NCBI GenBank assembly: GCA_012727965.1
Contig: JAAYFZ010000123.1
Location: 1-5,565 of the forward strand
Direction: 5' to 3'
Length of the DNA stretch: 5,565 nucleotides
Origin: Clostridiaceae bacterium
GTDB taxonomy: Bacteria; Bacillota; Clostridia; Saccharofermentanales; UBA5734
Shown here: piece after piece, positions 5,319-5,565 of the stretch
Numbering within the stretch: position 1 is the first letter of the stretch
How the letters are laid out: each line of letters opens with the position of its first letter
Program-made: the position numbers and the translations under genes
Notes under the pieces: model-generated
Databases searched by the model: none
What the model saw: the letters and a program-made list of their open reading frames with translations, nothing else
What the model was told of the DNA's origin: nothing

Positions 5319-5565
5319 TTAATCTGATAGATGCTGAAGTAGCCTTGGCTGAATACTTTTTCGCCAAGGCTGCTGATCAGGTCCTCGCGAATAAGTGAAA
5401 TAGTACGGTCATCTTCTGAAACTGTACTGAATTTCTCTCTCTCGAGCTGACCGATCACAATATATTCAACTGAATATTCCTTGATCAGATCAAGCCGCAG
5501 CTGCTGATCATCTGTAGTGTAGATATCCCTGACTGCCTGTTGACGTGGTACAACCACTGTTGAGA
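5315..5565 (-). CDS. C-terminal end of a protein resembling DUF2298/YYY-type large membrane proteins (partial)
   Basis: The minus-strand frame is open from the right edge to a TAA at 5317-5315, about 82 residues. A GTG at 5557 is possible as a start, but the frame continues beyond it and there is no ribosome site, so the gene most likely extends outside the window. The visible end reads RQQAVRDIYTTDD, then KEYSVEYIVIGQLEREKF, then an aromatic finish GYFSIYQIN. This pattern of an IYTT/D segment followed by a 'Y-V-x-Y-I-V-x-G-x-L-E-R' strand and a final IY motif is what I recall for the soluble tail of large multi-span proteins with the DUF2298 (YYY) domain or related glycosyltransferase-like membrane proteins. 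No membrane span is visible in this piece, so the family call is tentative. It converges on serA and overlaps it by four bases. Confidence 0.65.
   Translation of the reverse strand, partial: STVVVPRQQAVRDIYTTDDQQLRLDLIKEYSVEYIVIGQLEREKFSTVSEDDRTISLIREDLISSLGEKVFSQGYFSIYQIN
5338..5374. terminator. Hairpin beyond serA, possible transcription end without a T-run
   Basis: AGCCTTGGC (5341-5349) and GCCAAGGCT (5363-5371) are perfect 9-bp inverted repeats, extended by G-T, G-C and A-T pairs to 12 bp (5338/5374), with a 13-base loop that contains five T. It starts 20 bases after the serA stop codon, but neither strand has a T-run after the stem, and the bases also encode the end of the minus-strand protein. 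It could help end serA transcription or protect its mRNA; it may also be coincidental. Confidence 0.3.

Overview
The window looks like ordinary chromosomal DNA of a low-to-moderate GC Gram-positive anaerobe, most likely a member of the Clostridia. The evidence is strong purine-rich Shine-Dalgarno sites before the plus-strand genes, a LysM cell-wall protein with a long Thr/Pro/Glu linker of the kind common in Ruminococcaceae-like bacteria, a Bacillus/Clostridium-type SerA, and a class V aminotransferase paired with serA. The taxonomic placement is inferred from these features only.

Layout: (1) The 3' part of an unrecognised plus-strand gene enters from the left edge and ends at 674. (2) A 79-bp gap holds a consensus extended -10 promoter. 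It drives a 530-residue single-span membrane protein (754-2346) built as a degenerate PP2C-like cytosolic domain, an acidic linker, one membrane segment, a Thr-rich repeat linker and a C-terminal LysM domain. (3) A 237-bp gap (2347-2583) is rich in nested complementary segments, including a nearly continuous 22-bp stem-loop (2478-2528). It also contains a plausible sigma-A-type promoter. (4) A class V aminotransferase (2584-3663) and D-3-phosphoglycerate dehydrogenase serA (3717-5318) follow as a probable operon with a 53-bp gap. (5) A minus-strand gene enters from the right edge. It ends head-on into serA, and the two reading frames overlap by four bases.

How the genes work together: SerA oxidises 3-phosphoglycerate to 3-phosphohydroxypyruvate, and the adjacent aminotransferase most likely makes the next compound, phosphoserine, in place of a classical SerC. 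This gives the first two steps of serine synthesis. The leader region in front of the pair is a natural place for amino-acid-responsive control, but I recognise no known riboswitch or complete T-box there. The LysM membrane protein has no obvious metabolic link to the serine genes. It looks like a device connecting peptidoglycan outside to a catalytically dead phosphatase fold inside.

The two items most worth a second look are the pseudo-PP2C/LysM architecture and the structured leader of the aminotransferase-serA operon. No CRISPR array, tRNA, rRNA, insertion sequence or phage gene is visible.
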